From positions 1 to 44,930 of the IMG/VR virus record IMGVR_UViG_3300048928_000594: 44,930 nt of DNA. One strand, 5' to 3'. The DNA comes from a virus. The first letter of the stretch is position 1, and the number at the start of each line of letters is the position of its first letter. The translations under genes were made by a program, and so were the position numbers. The notes under the pieces were generated by a model. It had not been told where the DNA came from. It was given only the letters and a program-made list of their open reading frames with translations, and did not search any database. Shown here one piece after another: positions 14,175-20,834 of this stretch.

Positions 14175-14621
14175 TCAGGTTTTATTTTTGCTATTGTAAG
14201 TAACAACTATCCCCAGATCTTTACCTATAGCATTGAGAGAGTTGTAAACAGTGGTATAAGAACTTTTGGGGGTTATATTACTTGCCTCTTCCAAAATACT
14301 CGCTATAAGGTTCAGGTTGTGCGATGCCTTTAGTACTTTTTTATGCTGCGGAAGTAAACGTAATTTAGCCAAAGAATCGTAAAAAGGTACTGCGTTAGAC
14401 TCTGAAAGAAGTTGGGCTGAAGCATGTTTTATCTCGTTAATTACATCACTGCCAGCTCTTAAGTTAATGATTTTGCTTTGCTCACGCAGAAGAATTGCTG
14501 AAACCATCCCTAAATGCTTTTTGAAGGAGAGGTAAGGATCCAGTACGCCTTTTACCAAAATGTGACCCGTCACAAAGACAAAAACACCAGTAATGATAGT
14601 GGTAAATATCATGCTGCTCAT
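14175..14621 (-). CDS. Inverted AT-rich moron: membrane-anchored protein of unknown function
   Basis: This is the only leftward gene inside the early-right operon. It encodes 148 residues with one N-terminal membrane segment (MIFTTIITGVFVFVTGHILVKGVL, residues ~4-27) and a cytosolic helical domain (KHASAQLLSESNAVPFYDSLAKLRLLPQHKKVLKASHNLNLIASILEEASN). Its base composition is clearly more AT-rich than the flanking genes. It sits exactly where the preceding Ead-like gene is broken. The pattern is that of an independently acquired lysogeny gene. A membrane-tethered effector for exclusion or defence is possible, but nothing in the sequence proves it. Confidence 0.65.
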   Translation of the reverse strand: MSSMIFTTIITGVFVFVTGHILVKGVLDPYLSFKKHLGMVSAILLREQSKIINLRAGSDVINEIKHASAQLLSESNAVPFYDSLAKLRLLPQHKKVLKASHNLNLIASILEEASNITPKSSYTTVYNSLNAIGKDLGIVVTYNSKNKT

Positions 14622-14803
14622 AATTCATCAGGCTCATTAGTTTTTTGTGTCGACATTTTAATCCAAAAAATGACCGACAGGCGAGATTAATAATCAACCT
14701 TTACATGAGTCCTGATCGTTAATAAATCAGGTGTAAAGAATACCGATAACTGGCTGAACAAGTACCCCAAAAAACAAGCTTTGCGGATGGTCTTATTCGC
14801 ACA

Positions 14804-14832
14804 TTGATATTCCATTATCAACCCGCCATAAT
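14804..14832 (+). promoter_or_regulatory. Candidate sigma70 promoter upstream of ninB
   Basis: TTGATA (14804-14809) and CATAAT (14827-14832) are 17 bp apart, each five of six to consensus. A 9-bp inverted repeat ATTGATATT/AATATCAAT (14803-14811, 14830-14838) overlaps it and could be an operator. It points toward the nin genes across the 359-bp gap 14622-14980. That gap also holds a strong hairpin TACCGCCGG/CCGGCGGTA (14839-14862). Confidence 0.5.
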
Positions 14833-14885
14833 ATCAATACCGCCGGATTGAGCCCCGGCGGTACCTTTGCGCTAACGGGGACGTT

Positions 14886-14984
14886 ATGCGCACACACAAC
14901 GAGCAAACCACCTTTTCACAGATGCAGAAATGCACCTGCGATTTTCTGCATTCTGCGGTTTACCTCTCCGGAGGTGAAGCGTGA
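14886..14984 (+). CDS. Possible 32-residue leader ORF before ninB
   Basis: A short frame from ATG 14886 (GGGGAC upstream) encodes MRTHNEQTTFSQMQKCTCDF followed by 12 more residues, and its stop overlaps the ninB GTG. The overlap suggests translational coupling, but the peptide has no recognisable family and may be only a leader. Confidence 0.3.
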   Translation: MRTHNEQTTFSQMQKCTCDFLHSAVYLSGGEA

Positions 14985-15430
14985 AACAGCAATTCCACCT
15001 CGTCAACGACGCCATCAAGCAAAACGCAATCAGCTATATCCGCGACCTGCCGGTAGACCAGAAGCGCCCTCTGGTGCTGGACATCAAAGAGCCCACCCGC
15101 ACTGCCGAGCAAAACAAAAAAATGTGGCCTCTCCTGAAAGACCTGTCAGATCAGGTTATCTGGTTTGGCAATAAATACGACTCCGACGACTGGAAAGACC
15201 TCATCACCGCACTGGTGGCTAAGTCGAAAAAACAGGAGCAGCGTATGGCCCCCGGCCTGGACGGCGGTGTTGTGATGTTCGGTCAGCGAACCAGCAAGAT
15301 GAACGTTCGGCAGATGGTCGAAGTCATTGAGGCTATTTACTGGTTCGGCACGCAGCAGGGCGTTCAGTTTAGCGATAAATCACGCCTTGAAATCGAGTGG
15401 GCCAAGCGCTGGGGAGAAGAGCATGCATAG
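14981..15430 (+). CDS. ninB: NinB recombination protein
   Basis: The 149-residue protein matches NinB: FHLVNDAIKQNAISYIRDLP, PLVLDIKEPTRTAEQNKKMWPLLKDLS, then TSKMNVRQMVEVIEAIYWFGTQQGVQF. NinB (Orf) is a recombination mediator that can substitute for RecFOR functions and bind single-stranded DNA. The start is GTG with GGAGGTGAA upstream. It heads the nin cluster and overlaps the next gene by 8 bp. Confidence 0.95.
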   Translation: MKQQFHLVNDAIKQNAISYIRDLPVDQKRPLVLDIKEPTRTAEQNKKMWPLLKDLSDQVIWFGNKYDSDDWKDLITALVAKSKKQEQRMAPGLDGGVVMFGQRTSKMNVRQMVEVIEAIYWFGTQQGVQFSDKSRLEIEWAKRWGEEHA

Positions 15431-15590
15431 TCCTCTCGCTAAAGTCATCGAGCGCGCAATCTTCCGCATGCCAGCGCGCCGACGCAAGGCTGCTCCGGCA
15501 CCTTCCGAAATCCCAACCCTTAAGGGCTGCACCGCCCGTCTCGTCGATCAGAAATGGCTGCGCCTGGCAGCGAGGAGAAAACATGCATAA
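15423..15590 (+). CDS. NinE-like small protein
   Basis: From ATG 15423 the frame encodes 55 residues, MHSPLAKVIERAIFRMPARR continuing to a C-terminus SEIPTLKGCTARLVDQKWLRLAARRKHA. The last 25 residues resemble the end of lambda NinE ([23 protein letters not shown]). It sits between ninB and ninG and overlaps both by 8 bp, as small nin genes do. The protein is strongly basic. Function unknown. Confidence 0.68.
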   Translation: MHSPLAKVIERAIFRMPARRRKAAPAPSEIPTLKGCTARLVDQKWLRLAARRKHA

Positions 15591-16182
15591 GTTACCTCGC
15601 CGCAAGTGCAAAGTTTGCAACGAATGGTTCATTCCAGCCTACGCCAATATCCGCTGGTGCTGCCCGGAGCATGGCGCAATCTACGCCATGGAGCTTCGCG
15701 CCAAAGAAAAGGTGAAAGCCGAGGCGAAGCGCATCAAGGCTAAACACGAAGCTGAGAAAGCTGATCGCAAACGACTGGCAGATAAAAAGCAGCAGGTTAA
15801 GCCGCTCAGCTACTTCATTAAGCAGGCTCAACAGGCTTTCAACGAGTTCATTCGTTACCGCGACCGTGAACAGGCATGCATCAGCTGCGGTCGTCACCAT
15901 GAAGGCCAGTATCACGCAGGGCACTTCCGCACGACAGGCGCTAATCCTGAATTGCGGTTCAACGAAGACAACTGCCATCGCCAGTGCGCCCCCTGCAACA
16001 ACCACCTATCAGGAAACCTGATCGCATACCGCCCGGCGCTGATCGCCAAAATCGGCCGGGCGCGCTTTGATGCTCTGATGGGTCCGCATGAAATGCCGAA
16101 ATGGAAACGCGAGGACTACATCCGAATCCGCGACGTGTACCGGGCAAAGCTTAAGGCAATGAAGCAGGAGGACGCAGCGTGA
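15583..16182 (+). CDS. ninG: NinG (Rap) recombination protein
   Basis: The 199-residue protein starts at ATG 15583. It has an N-terminal zinc-ribbon (CKVCNEWF ... WCCPEHG), a Lys/Glu-rich coiled coil (residues ~45-75), then the HNH-like core: CISCGRHHEGQYHAGHF and CHRQCAPCNNHLSGN. This is the NinG/Rap family, which in lambda is a structure-specific endonuclease acting on recombination intermediates. The longer open frame upstream is not used because it overlaps the NinE-like gene. Confidence 0.95.
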   Translation: MHKLPRRKCKVCNEWFIPAYANIRWCCPEHGAIYAMELRAKEKVKAEAKRIKAKHEAEKADRKRLADKKQQVKPLSYFIKQAQQAFNEFIRYRDREQACISCGRHHEGQYHAGHFRTTGANPELRFNEDNCHRQCAPCNNHLSGNLIAYRPALIAKIGRARFDALMGPHEMPKWKREDYIRIRDVYRAKLKAMKQEDAA

Positions 16183-16346
16183 GCAGAGAGTCATTCGATA
16201 ACTATGAGCGCGATAGCCTGCTGCGTGCCGATGGCGAGTACCGGCACCCGCGCGGCAAGGCACGCGACAAGACGGCACAGATAATCATCCGTAACAGTGA
16301 TCGCCGCAAGGCGAAGTCCAAACAGCCAGCAGGAGCAACAGCATGA
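16179..16346 (+). CDS. Small hypothetical protein between ninG and Q (55 aa)
   Basis: A GTG start at 16179 overlaps the ninG stop, and its own stop overlaps the Q start as ATGA. The 55-residue product begins MSRESFDNYERDSLLRADGE and is rich in Arg, Lys and Asp. The double overlap and the AGCAGGAGG upstream argue that it is translated. It occupies the place of the small nin proteins; I cannot assign a family. Confidence 0.62.
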   Translation: MSRESFDNYERDSLLRADGEYRHPRGKARDKTAQIIIRNSDRRKAKSKQPAGATA

Positions 16347-17032
16347 ACCATCAATATCTGCAGTACGTGCGTGAGCAGCTCATGGTGGCGACTTCCGATC
16401 TGAGCGGAGCGACGAAAGGCCAACTGGTAGCTTTCGCCGAGAACGCGCAATTCACAGCGACTGCGCGCAGCCGTGGGCGTAAAAAGATCGCCGACCCGGC
16501 GACCGGGCGCATGATTAACCCGTCCAGCCCGCCGATCCCCGGTCAGCAGTCCCGCGCTAAAGTTTCATCTATAGCCCTGGTCAGCCCGGTTGAATTCGGC
16601 ACCGCATCATGGCGGCGCGCGCTGATGTCGCTCGATGAGCACCAGGTGGCCTGGCTGATGTGGAGCTATAGCGAAAACATACGGTTCGAATACCAGGTGG
16701 CGATCACTCAGTGGGCATGGGCAGAGTTCAAAGCGCAGCTCGGCGCGCGCAAGGTTGCTGGCAAGACAATTAAACGGCTGCAGGCGCTTATCTGGCTGGC
16801 GGCGCAGGACGTGAAAGCAGAGTTGGCAGGGCGCAAGACTTACGAGTACCAGAGGCTGGCAGAGCTTGCAGGCGTTGCTAAATCCACCTGGACAGAAACG
16901 TATCTACCTCATTGGCTGGCTATGCGCAGCAGCTTCATAAAACTCGATAGTGGTTCTTTAATGTCTGTAACGCGATCACGTTCACAACAAAAGGCGACAA
17001 ATTTAGATTCAAGTCTTGCAAAACCGAACTGA
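16343..17032 (+). CDS. Q: Late antiterminator Q
   Basis: The 229-residue protein resembles the phage antitermination Q family. It begins MNHQYLQYVREQLMVATSDLSGATKGQLVAFAENAQ, then DEHQVAWLMWSYSENIRFEYQVAITQWAWAEF, with a C-terminal helix-turn-helix LAELAGVAKSTWTETYLPHW. Q loads onto RNA polymerase paused at the late promoter and allows it to pass downstream terminators. It is the last early-right gene, and a good pR' promoter overlaps its 3' end. Confidence 0.9.
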   Translation: MNHQYLQYVREQLMVATSDLSGATKGQLVAFAENAQFTATARSRGRKKIADPATGRMINPSSPPIPGQQSRAKVSSIALVSPVEFGTASWRRALMSLDEHQVAWLMWSYSENIRFEYQVAITQWAWAEFKAQLGARKVAGKTIKRLQALIWLAAQDVKAELAGRKTYEYQRLAELAGVAKSTWTETYLPHWLAMRSSFIKLDSGSLMSVTRSRSQQKATNLDSSLAKPN

Positions 17033-17044
17033 ATCGCATATATT
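17016..17044 (+). promoter_or_regulatory. Late promoter pR'
   Basis: TTGCAA (17016-17021) and TATATT (17039-17044) are exactly 17 bp apart. The -35 lies inside the end of Q and transcription would start near 17051, about 45 nt before an intrinsic terminator. This is the standard pR' plus leader-terminator layout. Confidence 0.7.
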
Positions 17045-17096
17045 TCGTGTAAATCTGATATCGTCGCCATAGCTTTACAAGTCGACAAAAATTAAG

Positions 17097-17124
17097 AGCC
17101 TCGCCATCGTGCGGGGCTTTTTCG
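17097..17124 (+). terminator. Late leader terminator tR'
   Basis: An 8-bp stem AGCCTCGC/GCGGGGCT with a CATCGT loop is followed by TTTTTC. It lies just downstream of pR' and before the tRNA genes, so Q is needed for late transcription. Confidence 0.85.
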
Positions 17125-17129
17125 TTTCA

Positions 17130-17207
17130 GGGCCGGAAGCTCATTTGGTATGAGCGGTCCCCTCATAAGGGAAGGGTAGACAGGTTCGAATCCTTCACGG
17201 CCCACCA
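17130..17207 (+). tRNA. tRNA with CAT anticodon (Met or lysidine-type Ile2)
   Basis: The 78-nt cloverleaf has acceptor GGGCCGG/ACGGCCC, D-stem GCTC/GAGC, anticodon loop CTCATAA (anticodon CAT), T-loop TTCGAAT and an encoded CCA. The T-stem has two mismatches and the acceptor one. Pairs C4-G69 and C5-G68 are features I recall as recognition elements for TilS in tRNA-Ile2, whereas the T-arm resembles elongator Met. The amino acid is therefore ambiguous. Confidence 0.8.
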
Positions 17208-17210
17208 AAT

Positions 17211-17286
17211 TTGCCTGTAGCTCAGTGGAAAGAGCATCTGCCTTCTAAGCAGTCGGTCGCTGGTTCGAATCCAGCCAGGCGAGCCA
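17211..17286 (+). tRNA. tRNA-Arg (TCT anticodon)
   Basis: The 76-nt cloverleaf begins TTGCCTG and ends CAGGCGA-G-CCA. The D-stem is GCTC/GAGC, the anticodon loop CTTCTAA (anticodon TCT, reading AGA) and the T-loop TTCGAAT with a full T-stem. CCA is encoded. It starts 3 bp after the preceding tRNA, in the leader of the late transcript. Confidence 0.92.
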
Positions 17287-17334
17287 ATAGCTAAACACGC
17301 TGTCATGGTGGCGGCGTTATCCAGCGCATATGGT

Positions 17335-17362
17335 GCATAGCTGAATCGCGATCAGGCTATGC
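17335..17362 (+). other. Strong hairpin element in late leader
   Basis: GCATAG-CTGA pairs with TCAG-G-CTATGC over a 7-nt loop, followed by CGTTAGCTCCACGAA. A related hairpin with a similar 3' tag occurs at 18043-18087. No gene is seen between 17287 and 17692 apart from these RNA-like structures. Confidence 0.45.
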
Positions 17363-17692
17363 CGTTAGCTCCACGAAACGGGGCACATAACAGGTGATAG
17401 CATTGGCGTGACAGCCTCATAAGCTAATCCACGCAGCCGAAGGGTAATCCCCAGTCTATTCTTTCAGTGCTATTTCCGTTGTGGTTAATGCGCAGGCTGA
17501 TGCGCTAGAGACGGCACCCCCTTTATGAGGACTGCGCTATCTCTGGAGAAAAGTCTTGGGGCACACGATGCCAGAGAAAGCCGGAGATCAGCACCGGCCA
17601 CCACAACACAAATGCTATGGCTAGACCAAAAATTCAAAAAACAGTATTGTCGTCATTCTGCATTTGAATTGACGATAAGCTGGGCGAGCACA

Positions 17693-17893
17693 ATGAGGAT
17701 AAAGTTTTCTGGCGGTCCAAGAGATGGAGAGCATCTACAAGATTTTGGTAAATCTGCGCCAAATTATTTCTCGGTTATGAAGCTTGAGGTTTTCTATCAA
17801 AAAAGCGACGGGGTGGTAAATCATAAAACGGTTCGCCATTCATACAGGCTTCAAGGCAACAAATACGTATATGAAGGGAAAGAGGATGCTTAG
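17693..17893 (+). CDS. Small protein with FSGGPRDG motif (66 aa)
   Basis: From ATG 17693 the frame encodes MRIKFSGGPRDGEHLQDFGK and continues to 66 residues, ending KYVYEGKEDA. The GGPxDG opening is shared by many small phage and bacterial proteins that probably fold as a compact beta domain; none has a known function to my knowledge. A longer in-frame start at 17525 gives an implausible N-terminus. The stop codon lies within a strong intrinsic terminator, so the gene ends its own transcriptional segment. Confidence 0.65.
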   Translation: MRIKFSGGPRDGEHLQDFGKSAPNYFSVMKLEVFYQKSDGVVNHKTVRHSYRLQGNKYVYEGKEDA

Positions 17894-17908
17894 GCATCCT
17901 TTTTTTTA
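17883..17908 (+). terminator. Intrinsic terminator after the GGPxDG gene
   Basis: AGGATGC pairs with GCATCCT around a 4-nt loop and is followed by nine Ts. It overlaps the stop codon of the upstream gene and lies inside the late transcript. Confidence 0.92.
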
Positions 17909-18004
17909 TTGCACGACATTTCTGAAAGCGTCCTACCCAAACACCAGAACAACTCAGATGCCCTCTAACATTCGTGGTTACGGGTAGGGCGTTTTACACA
18001 TATG

Positions 18005-18087
18005 AAAACCCAGCACAGTGGCTGGGCTTCGTGAAGATGGGTGGCATGAGACTGCGCTAACAGCCTCCTGCCTGATTTGCTCATGCC
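18005..18087 (+). other. Hairpins in the 300-bp gap before the lysis genes
   Basis: CCCAGC/GCTGGG (about 18009-18026), then GGCATGAG/CTCATGCC (18043-18050 with 18080-18087), then GTTAGATCACGAAC. The second resembles the 17335 element in stem placement and 3' tag. I see no coding region in 17909-18193. Confidence 0.4.
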
Positions 18088-18193
18088 GTTAGATCACGAA
18101 CAAACCACGTTACCGAAAACCGTATCCTGGATTTGTTCTCTGATAAATCGACCTTTTCCTAATTGAACAAATCCCCATTGTCGGGGGTAGAGC

Positions 18194-18520
18194 ATGTTCC
18201 GCATGAATACAAGCAACGGATTCTGGTCCTATTTCTGGTCAGGTCTAACGGGATTTTTCGCCATGTTGACTCTTCAGGATGTCCTTTTTGCCCTGGGATT
18301 TGCCATTACGGCGACATTCACCTGGCTGACATACAGATCAAACGATCGAAAGAACAAAGCAGCGATAGAGGAAGATCGCAAGCGCACCGATATCCTCAAA
18401 GCTGCATACGCGAGGGGTGACGTGTCTAACATCCCGGAAGCCGTGAAGATAGTGGAAAGCATCGACGCGCAGCTTCAGCCTCAGGACCCATTAAATGGCG
18501 ATTCCCTCAAAACTTCGTAA
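18194..18520 (+). CDS. Phage holin
   Basis: The 108-residue protein has two close hydrophobic segments, about residues 10-27 and 28-46 (LTLQDVLFALGFAITATFTWLTY), followed by a charged cytosolic tail (RSNDRKNKAAIEEDRKR). This fits a class II holin, which forms membrane lesions that trigger lysis. It directly precedes and overlaps the endolysin by 26 bp. GGGGGTAG precedes the ATG; an alternative ATG lies three codons in, a possible dual-start arrangement. Confidence 0.82.
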   Translation: MFRMNTSNGFWSYFWSGLTGFFAMLTLQDVLFALGFAITATFTWLTYRSNDRKNKAAIEEDRKRTDILKAAYARGDVSNIPEAVKIVESIDAQLQPQDPLNGDSLKTS

Positions 18521-18989
18521 CGCTCTCATCTCTGCATCGGTAGCTGGCGCTGTATCAATTGCTGGCGTCCTGATTCAGGATAGAGAAGGCGTGAAGTACA
18601 AGGCTTACCTCGACCCTGTCGGCATCCCTACAGTATGTGCAGGCGTAACAGGGCCTGACGTGGTGATGGGTAAAACCTACACCAGGCAGGAATGTGACGC
18701 GCTGCTGTACAAGCACATGCAGCCAGCCATCAAGGCAGTAAACGAATCGGTCAAGGTAAGCCTTAACGACTACCAGAAAGCCGCTCTTTACTCGTTCACG
18801 TATAACGTGGGCGTGAGCGCTTTCAAATCCTCGACGTTGCTTAAAAAGCTCAATGCCAAAGATATGAAAGGCGCATGCGATGAATTACGGCGCTGGACAT
18901 ATGCAGGTGGCAAGCAGTGGAAAGGATTGATTGATCGTCGTGAGGTAGAGCACACCATGTGCCTGGCGGAGAGTAATCATGATCTCTAG
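18495..18989 (+). CDS. SAR endolysin (GH24 lysozyme, R21-type)
   Basis: The 164-residue protein begins with a weakly hydrophobic signal-anchor-release segment (ALISASVAGAVSIAGVLI, ~residues 10-27). The T4-type lysozyme triad follows: E31 in DREGVKYKAYLDPVGIPT, D40 and T46. The domain continues with SFTYNVGVSAFKSSTLLKKLN and ends WKGLIDRREVEHTMCL. It degrades peptidoglycan after release from the membrane by holin action. It overlaps the holin and the Rz gene. Confidence 0.94.
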   Translation: MAIPSKLRNALISASVAGAVSIAGVLIQDREGVKYKAYLDPVGIPTVCAGVTGPDVVMGKTYTRQECDALLYKHMQPAIKAVNESVKVSLNDYQKAALYSFTYNVGVSAFKSSTLLKKLNAKDMKGACDELRRWTYAGGKQWKGLIDRREVEHTMCLAESNHDL

Positions 18990-19443
18990 CTGGAAAGCGG
19001 TCGCCGCTCTACTCCTGCTCGCCGGAGTTATTTCTCTCGCCTGGACGATTAACCATTACCGCAACAACGCGATCACCTTTAAAGACCAGCGTGATAAAGC
19101 CATCCACGGCCTGAAGCTGGCTAACGACACAATCGCCGACATGAAAGTGCGCCAGCGCGACGTTGCTGCACTTGATTCCAGATATACGGGAGAACTGGCA
19201 GATGCTAAAGCCACTATCGATCAGCTTGAGCGCGATGTTGCTTCTGGCAAGCGTCGGTTGCAGCTCAACGCCAGATGCCCAGCGAGCGGAGCGACCGGCA
19301 CCAGCGGCATGGGCGATGCTTCCAGCCCCCGACCTGCTGACACCGCTGAGCGAAATTATTTCACCCTCAGAAAGCGAATCGCCACAGTGACAAAGCAGGT
19401 TAGCTATCTGCAGGAATACATCAACACTCAATGCCTGAAGTAG
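18979..19443 (+). CDS. Inner-membrane spanin Rz
   Basis: The 154-residue protein has an N-terminal membrane anchor (AVAALLLLAGVISLAWTI) and a long periplasmic coiled-coil region (KDQRDKAIHGLKLANDTIADMKVRQRDVAALDSRY ... IDQLERDVASGKRRLQ). This is the i-spanin arrangement. It completes lysis by fusing inner and outer membranes with Rz1, whose gene is embedded in another frame. It overlaps the endolysin gene by 11 bp. Confidence 0.93.
   Translation: MISSWKAVAALLLLAGVISLAWTINHYRNNAITFKDQRDKAIHGLKLANDTIADMKVRQRDVAALDSRYTGELADAKATIDQLERDVASGKRRLQLNARCPASGATGTSGMGDASSPRPADTAERNYFTLRKRIATVTKQVSYLQEYINTQCLK
19202..19390 (+). CDS. Outer-membrane spanin lipoprotein Rz1 (embedded in Rz)
   Basis: Inside Rz, in a different frame, the ATG at 19202 starts a 62-residue protein with a lipoprotein signal (MLKPLSISLSAMLLLASVGC, lipidated Cys at residue 20) and a proline-rich mature part (APAAWAMLPAPDLLTPLSEIISPS). 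This is a typical Rz1. Complete embedding within Rz matches lambda. Confidence 0.88.
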   Translation: MLKPLSISLSAMLLLASVGCSSTPDAQRAERPAPAAWAMLPAPDLLTPLSEIISPSESESPQ

Positions 19444-19447
19444 CTGG

Positions 19448-19711
19448 CTAAAGCGCGAGGATTTTAGAAAGCGCAGCTTCAGCCTCATTGAGAGACAGGC
19501 CGCCGTTTATGGTGGCAGGGAAAATCGTTCCACTTCCTGATAGCACCCACACGCCCCTGTGAGAATGATGGCGCGTCAACTCCTGGCCCTCAACCACCCC
19601 AACGTCTCTGTCAACAACGCAAATGCTATAGCCGTTGACGCTTTGAATAATCAAAGCCCACTGCGGTCGGGAGGTGATGGCTATTCGTCTGATGACAATC
19701 GCGGTTTCCAT
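19448..19711 (-). CDS. Possible leftward gene between lysis and packaging (87 aa)
   Basis: An 87-residue frame on the minus strand begins METAIVIRRIAITSRPQWALIIQSVNGY and ends LSLNEAEAALSKILAL. The strand/helix alternation looks like a real small domain and no better frame occupies this interval. The ribosome site is weak, and it opposes the late operon. It could be a lysogeny-expressed accessory gene of the kind found here in other lambdoid phages (the bor/lom position), but it is neither Bor nor Lom. Confidence 0.42.
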   Translation of the reverse strand: METAIVIRRIAITSRPQWALIIQSVNGYSICVVDRDVGVVEGQELTRHHSHRGVWVLSGSGTIFPATINGGLSLNEAEAALSKILAL

Positions 19712-19787
19712 GCTGCTTTCAAATTTGGTATGGGGCTGAAAATAATAGCGAAAATCCTAAAGCCAATACATAGGAAAAAGAGCATTT

Positions 19788-20084
19788 ATGGCTGACATCT
19801 ACGAAATCACCATCACCACTCAGGACGGCGAAGAGTACGCCGGAAAGATGACGCGCCGACAGCCTGAACTGGTAAACGGCTTTGTTGCTCTGGCGCAGGA
19901 AAGTGGTGAGTGGCTTTATTTCGATCCAGGAGACGTTAAGCGCTTCCGGTTCACGCCTGTTATTGCAGAGGAAAAGCCTGATGGCGATGTGCAATCTGAG
20001 GATTCAAGTGAAAGTAAAGTGGTGGCTTCCGGTGTACCTCAGGACGCTGGCACTGATGTGTCTGACGATGCGGTGCGAACCTGA
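19788..20084 (+). CDS. Hypothetical phage protein (98 aa) upstream of packaging genes
   Basis: The 98-residue acidic protein begins MADIYEITITTQDGEEYAGKMTRRQPELVNGFVAL and has a Ser/Asp/Glu-rich C-terminal tail (VQSEDSSESKVVASG). The N-terminal half has the strand pattern of a small beta domain. It has a GGAAAAAGAG ribosome site. Function unknown. Confidence 0.65.
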   Translation: MADIYEITITTQDGEEYAGKMTRRQPELVNGFVALAQESGEWLYFDPGDVKRFRFTPVIAEEKPDGDVQSEDSSESKVVASGVPQDAGTDVSDDAVRT

Positions 20085-20169
20085 TTACGAAAAGGTGCGC
20101 GCGTTCATTGTTAAGCGTGGCATCAGCCAGAAGTTGATGGCGACCGCAGTAAAAAGTAAACGGGAGTAA
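20068..20169 (+). CDS. Possible 33-residue basic peptide
   Basis: A frame overlapping the preceding gene encodes MRCEPDYEKVRAFIVKRGIS and 13 more residues ending KSKRE. It ends 3 bp before the metallopeptidase ATG. It may be a small gene or a remnant; evidence is limited to position and composition. Confidence 0.28.
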   Translation: MRCEPDYEKVRAFIVKRGISQKLMATAVKSKRE

Positions 20170-20172
20170 CAC

Positions 20173-20274
20173 ATGGCAAGCGACGAAGAGAAAAGGCCAC
20201 TGCCGAGTTCAGCATTCGTCGAAGAGTTCGCGCCATACACAAGACTGATTCCAGCTGATGGCGTGTGGCAGTGA
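20173..20274 (+). pseudogene. N-terminal 33 codons of metallopeptidase, cut by in-frame TGA
   Basis: ATG 20173 starts MASDEEKRPLPSSAFVEEFAPYTRLIP and reaches ADGVWQ before TGA at 20272-20274. The same frame continues at once with GTG CAG into the metallopeptidase. A single TGG-to-TGA change would explain it. The protein N-terminus is thus split from the catalytic part. Confidence 0.6.
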
Positions 20275-20805
20275 GTGCAGTCGAACATTATTGCCGAATC
20301 AGGCCACCTTCATAACCCCGACCATATTCATCTGGCAGATGCTGATATCGGCTTCCTTTGGGCTGCTAATGCTTTCTCAAAGAAAGGGCGCACTGTTCTC
20401 GGTCAGGCTGAAGAAGTTATGTTCCGCGCCGGCGGGTGGCAAAAAGCCCGCATGGAGCAGCAGATGCATGAATGGTTTGGGCATAAGCCGGATTACATCA
20501 TTACCCTTGCTGGCGACTTCTGCCTTCAGTGCTCTGATATTGAATTCTGCGCACTGATTGAGCATGAGCTTTACCACATCGCCCAAGAGGTTGATGAGTT
20601 CGGTGCTCCCAAGTTCTACAGAGACAGTGGTTTGCCAAGACTTTGCATGCGTGGTCATGACGTCGAAGAGTTTATCGGCGTGGTTCGCAGATACGGCGCA
20701 AGCGCTGATGTGCAGGAATTGGTAGACGCTGCAAACAACCCCGCCGAAGTGGCGAAAATTAACATAGCCAGGGCATGCGGCACATGCCTCATGAAGCTGG
20801 CTTAA
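20275..20805 (+). CDS. Putative phage metallopeptidase (possibly reinitiated at GTG)
   Basis: The 176-residue open frame contains HExxH in EHELYHIAQ (residues ~97-105 of this frame), a zinc-binding motif. Conserved-looking flanks are LHNPDHIHLADADIGFLW, TVLGQAEEVMFRAGGWQKARMEQQMHEWFG and YIITLAGDFCLQCSDIEFCALIEHELYH. This matches the putative phage metallopeptidase family found near terminase genes in many siphoviruses. The GTG at 20275 directly follows an in-frame TGA, so the protein is either made by reinitiation, by UGA read-through from 20173, or the gene is inactivated. A C-terminal CGTC adds cysteines. Confidence 0.75.
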   Translation: MQSNIIAESGHLHNPDHIHLADADIGFLWAANAFSKKGRTVLGQAEEVMFRAGGWQKARMEQQMHEWFGHKPDYIITLAGDFCLQCSDIEFCALIEHELYHIAQEVDEFGAPKFYRDSGLPRLCMRGHDVEEFIGVVRRYGASADVQELVDAANNPAEVAKINIARACGTCLMKLA

Positions 20806-20834
20806 TCTGGACTGCATGAGACGAGTGGTGATTT

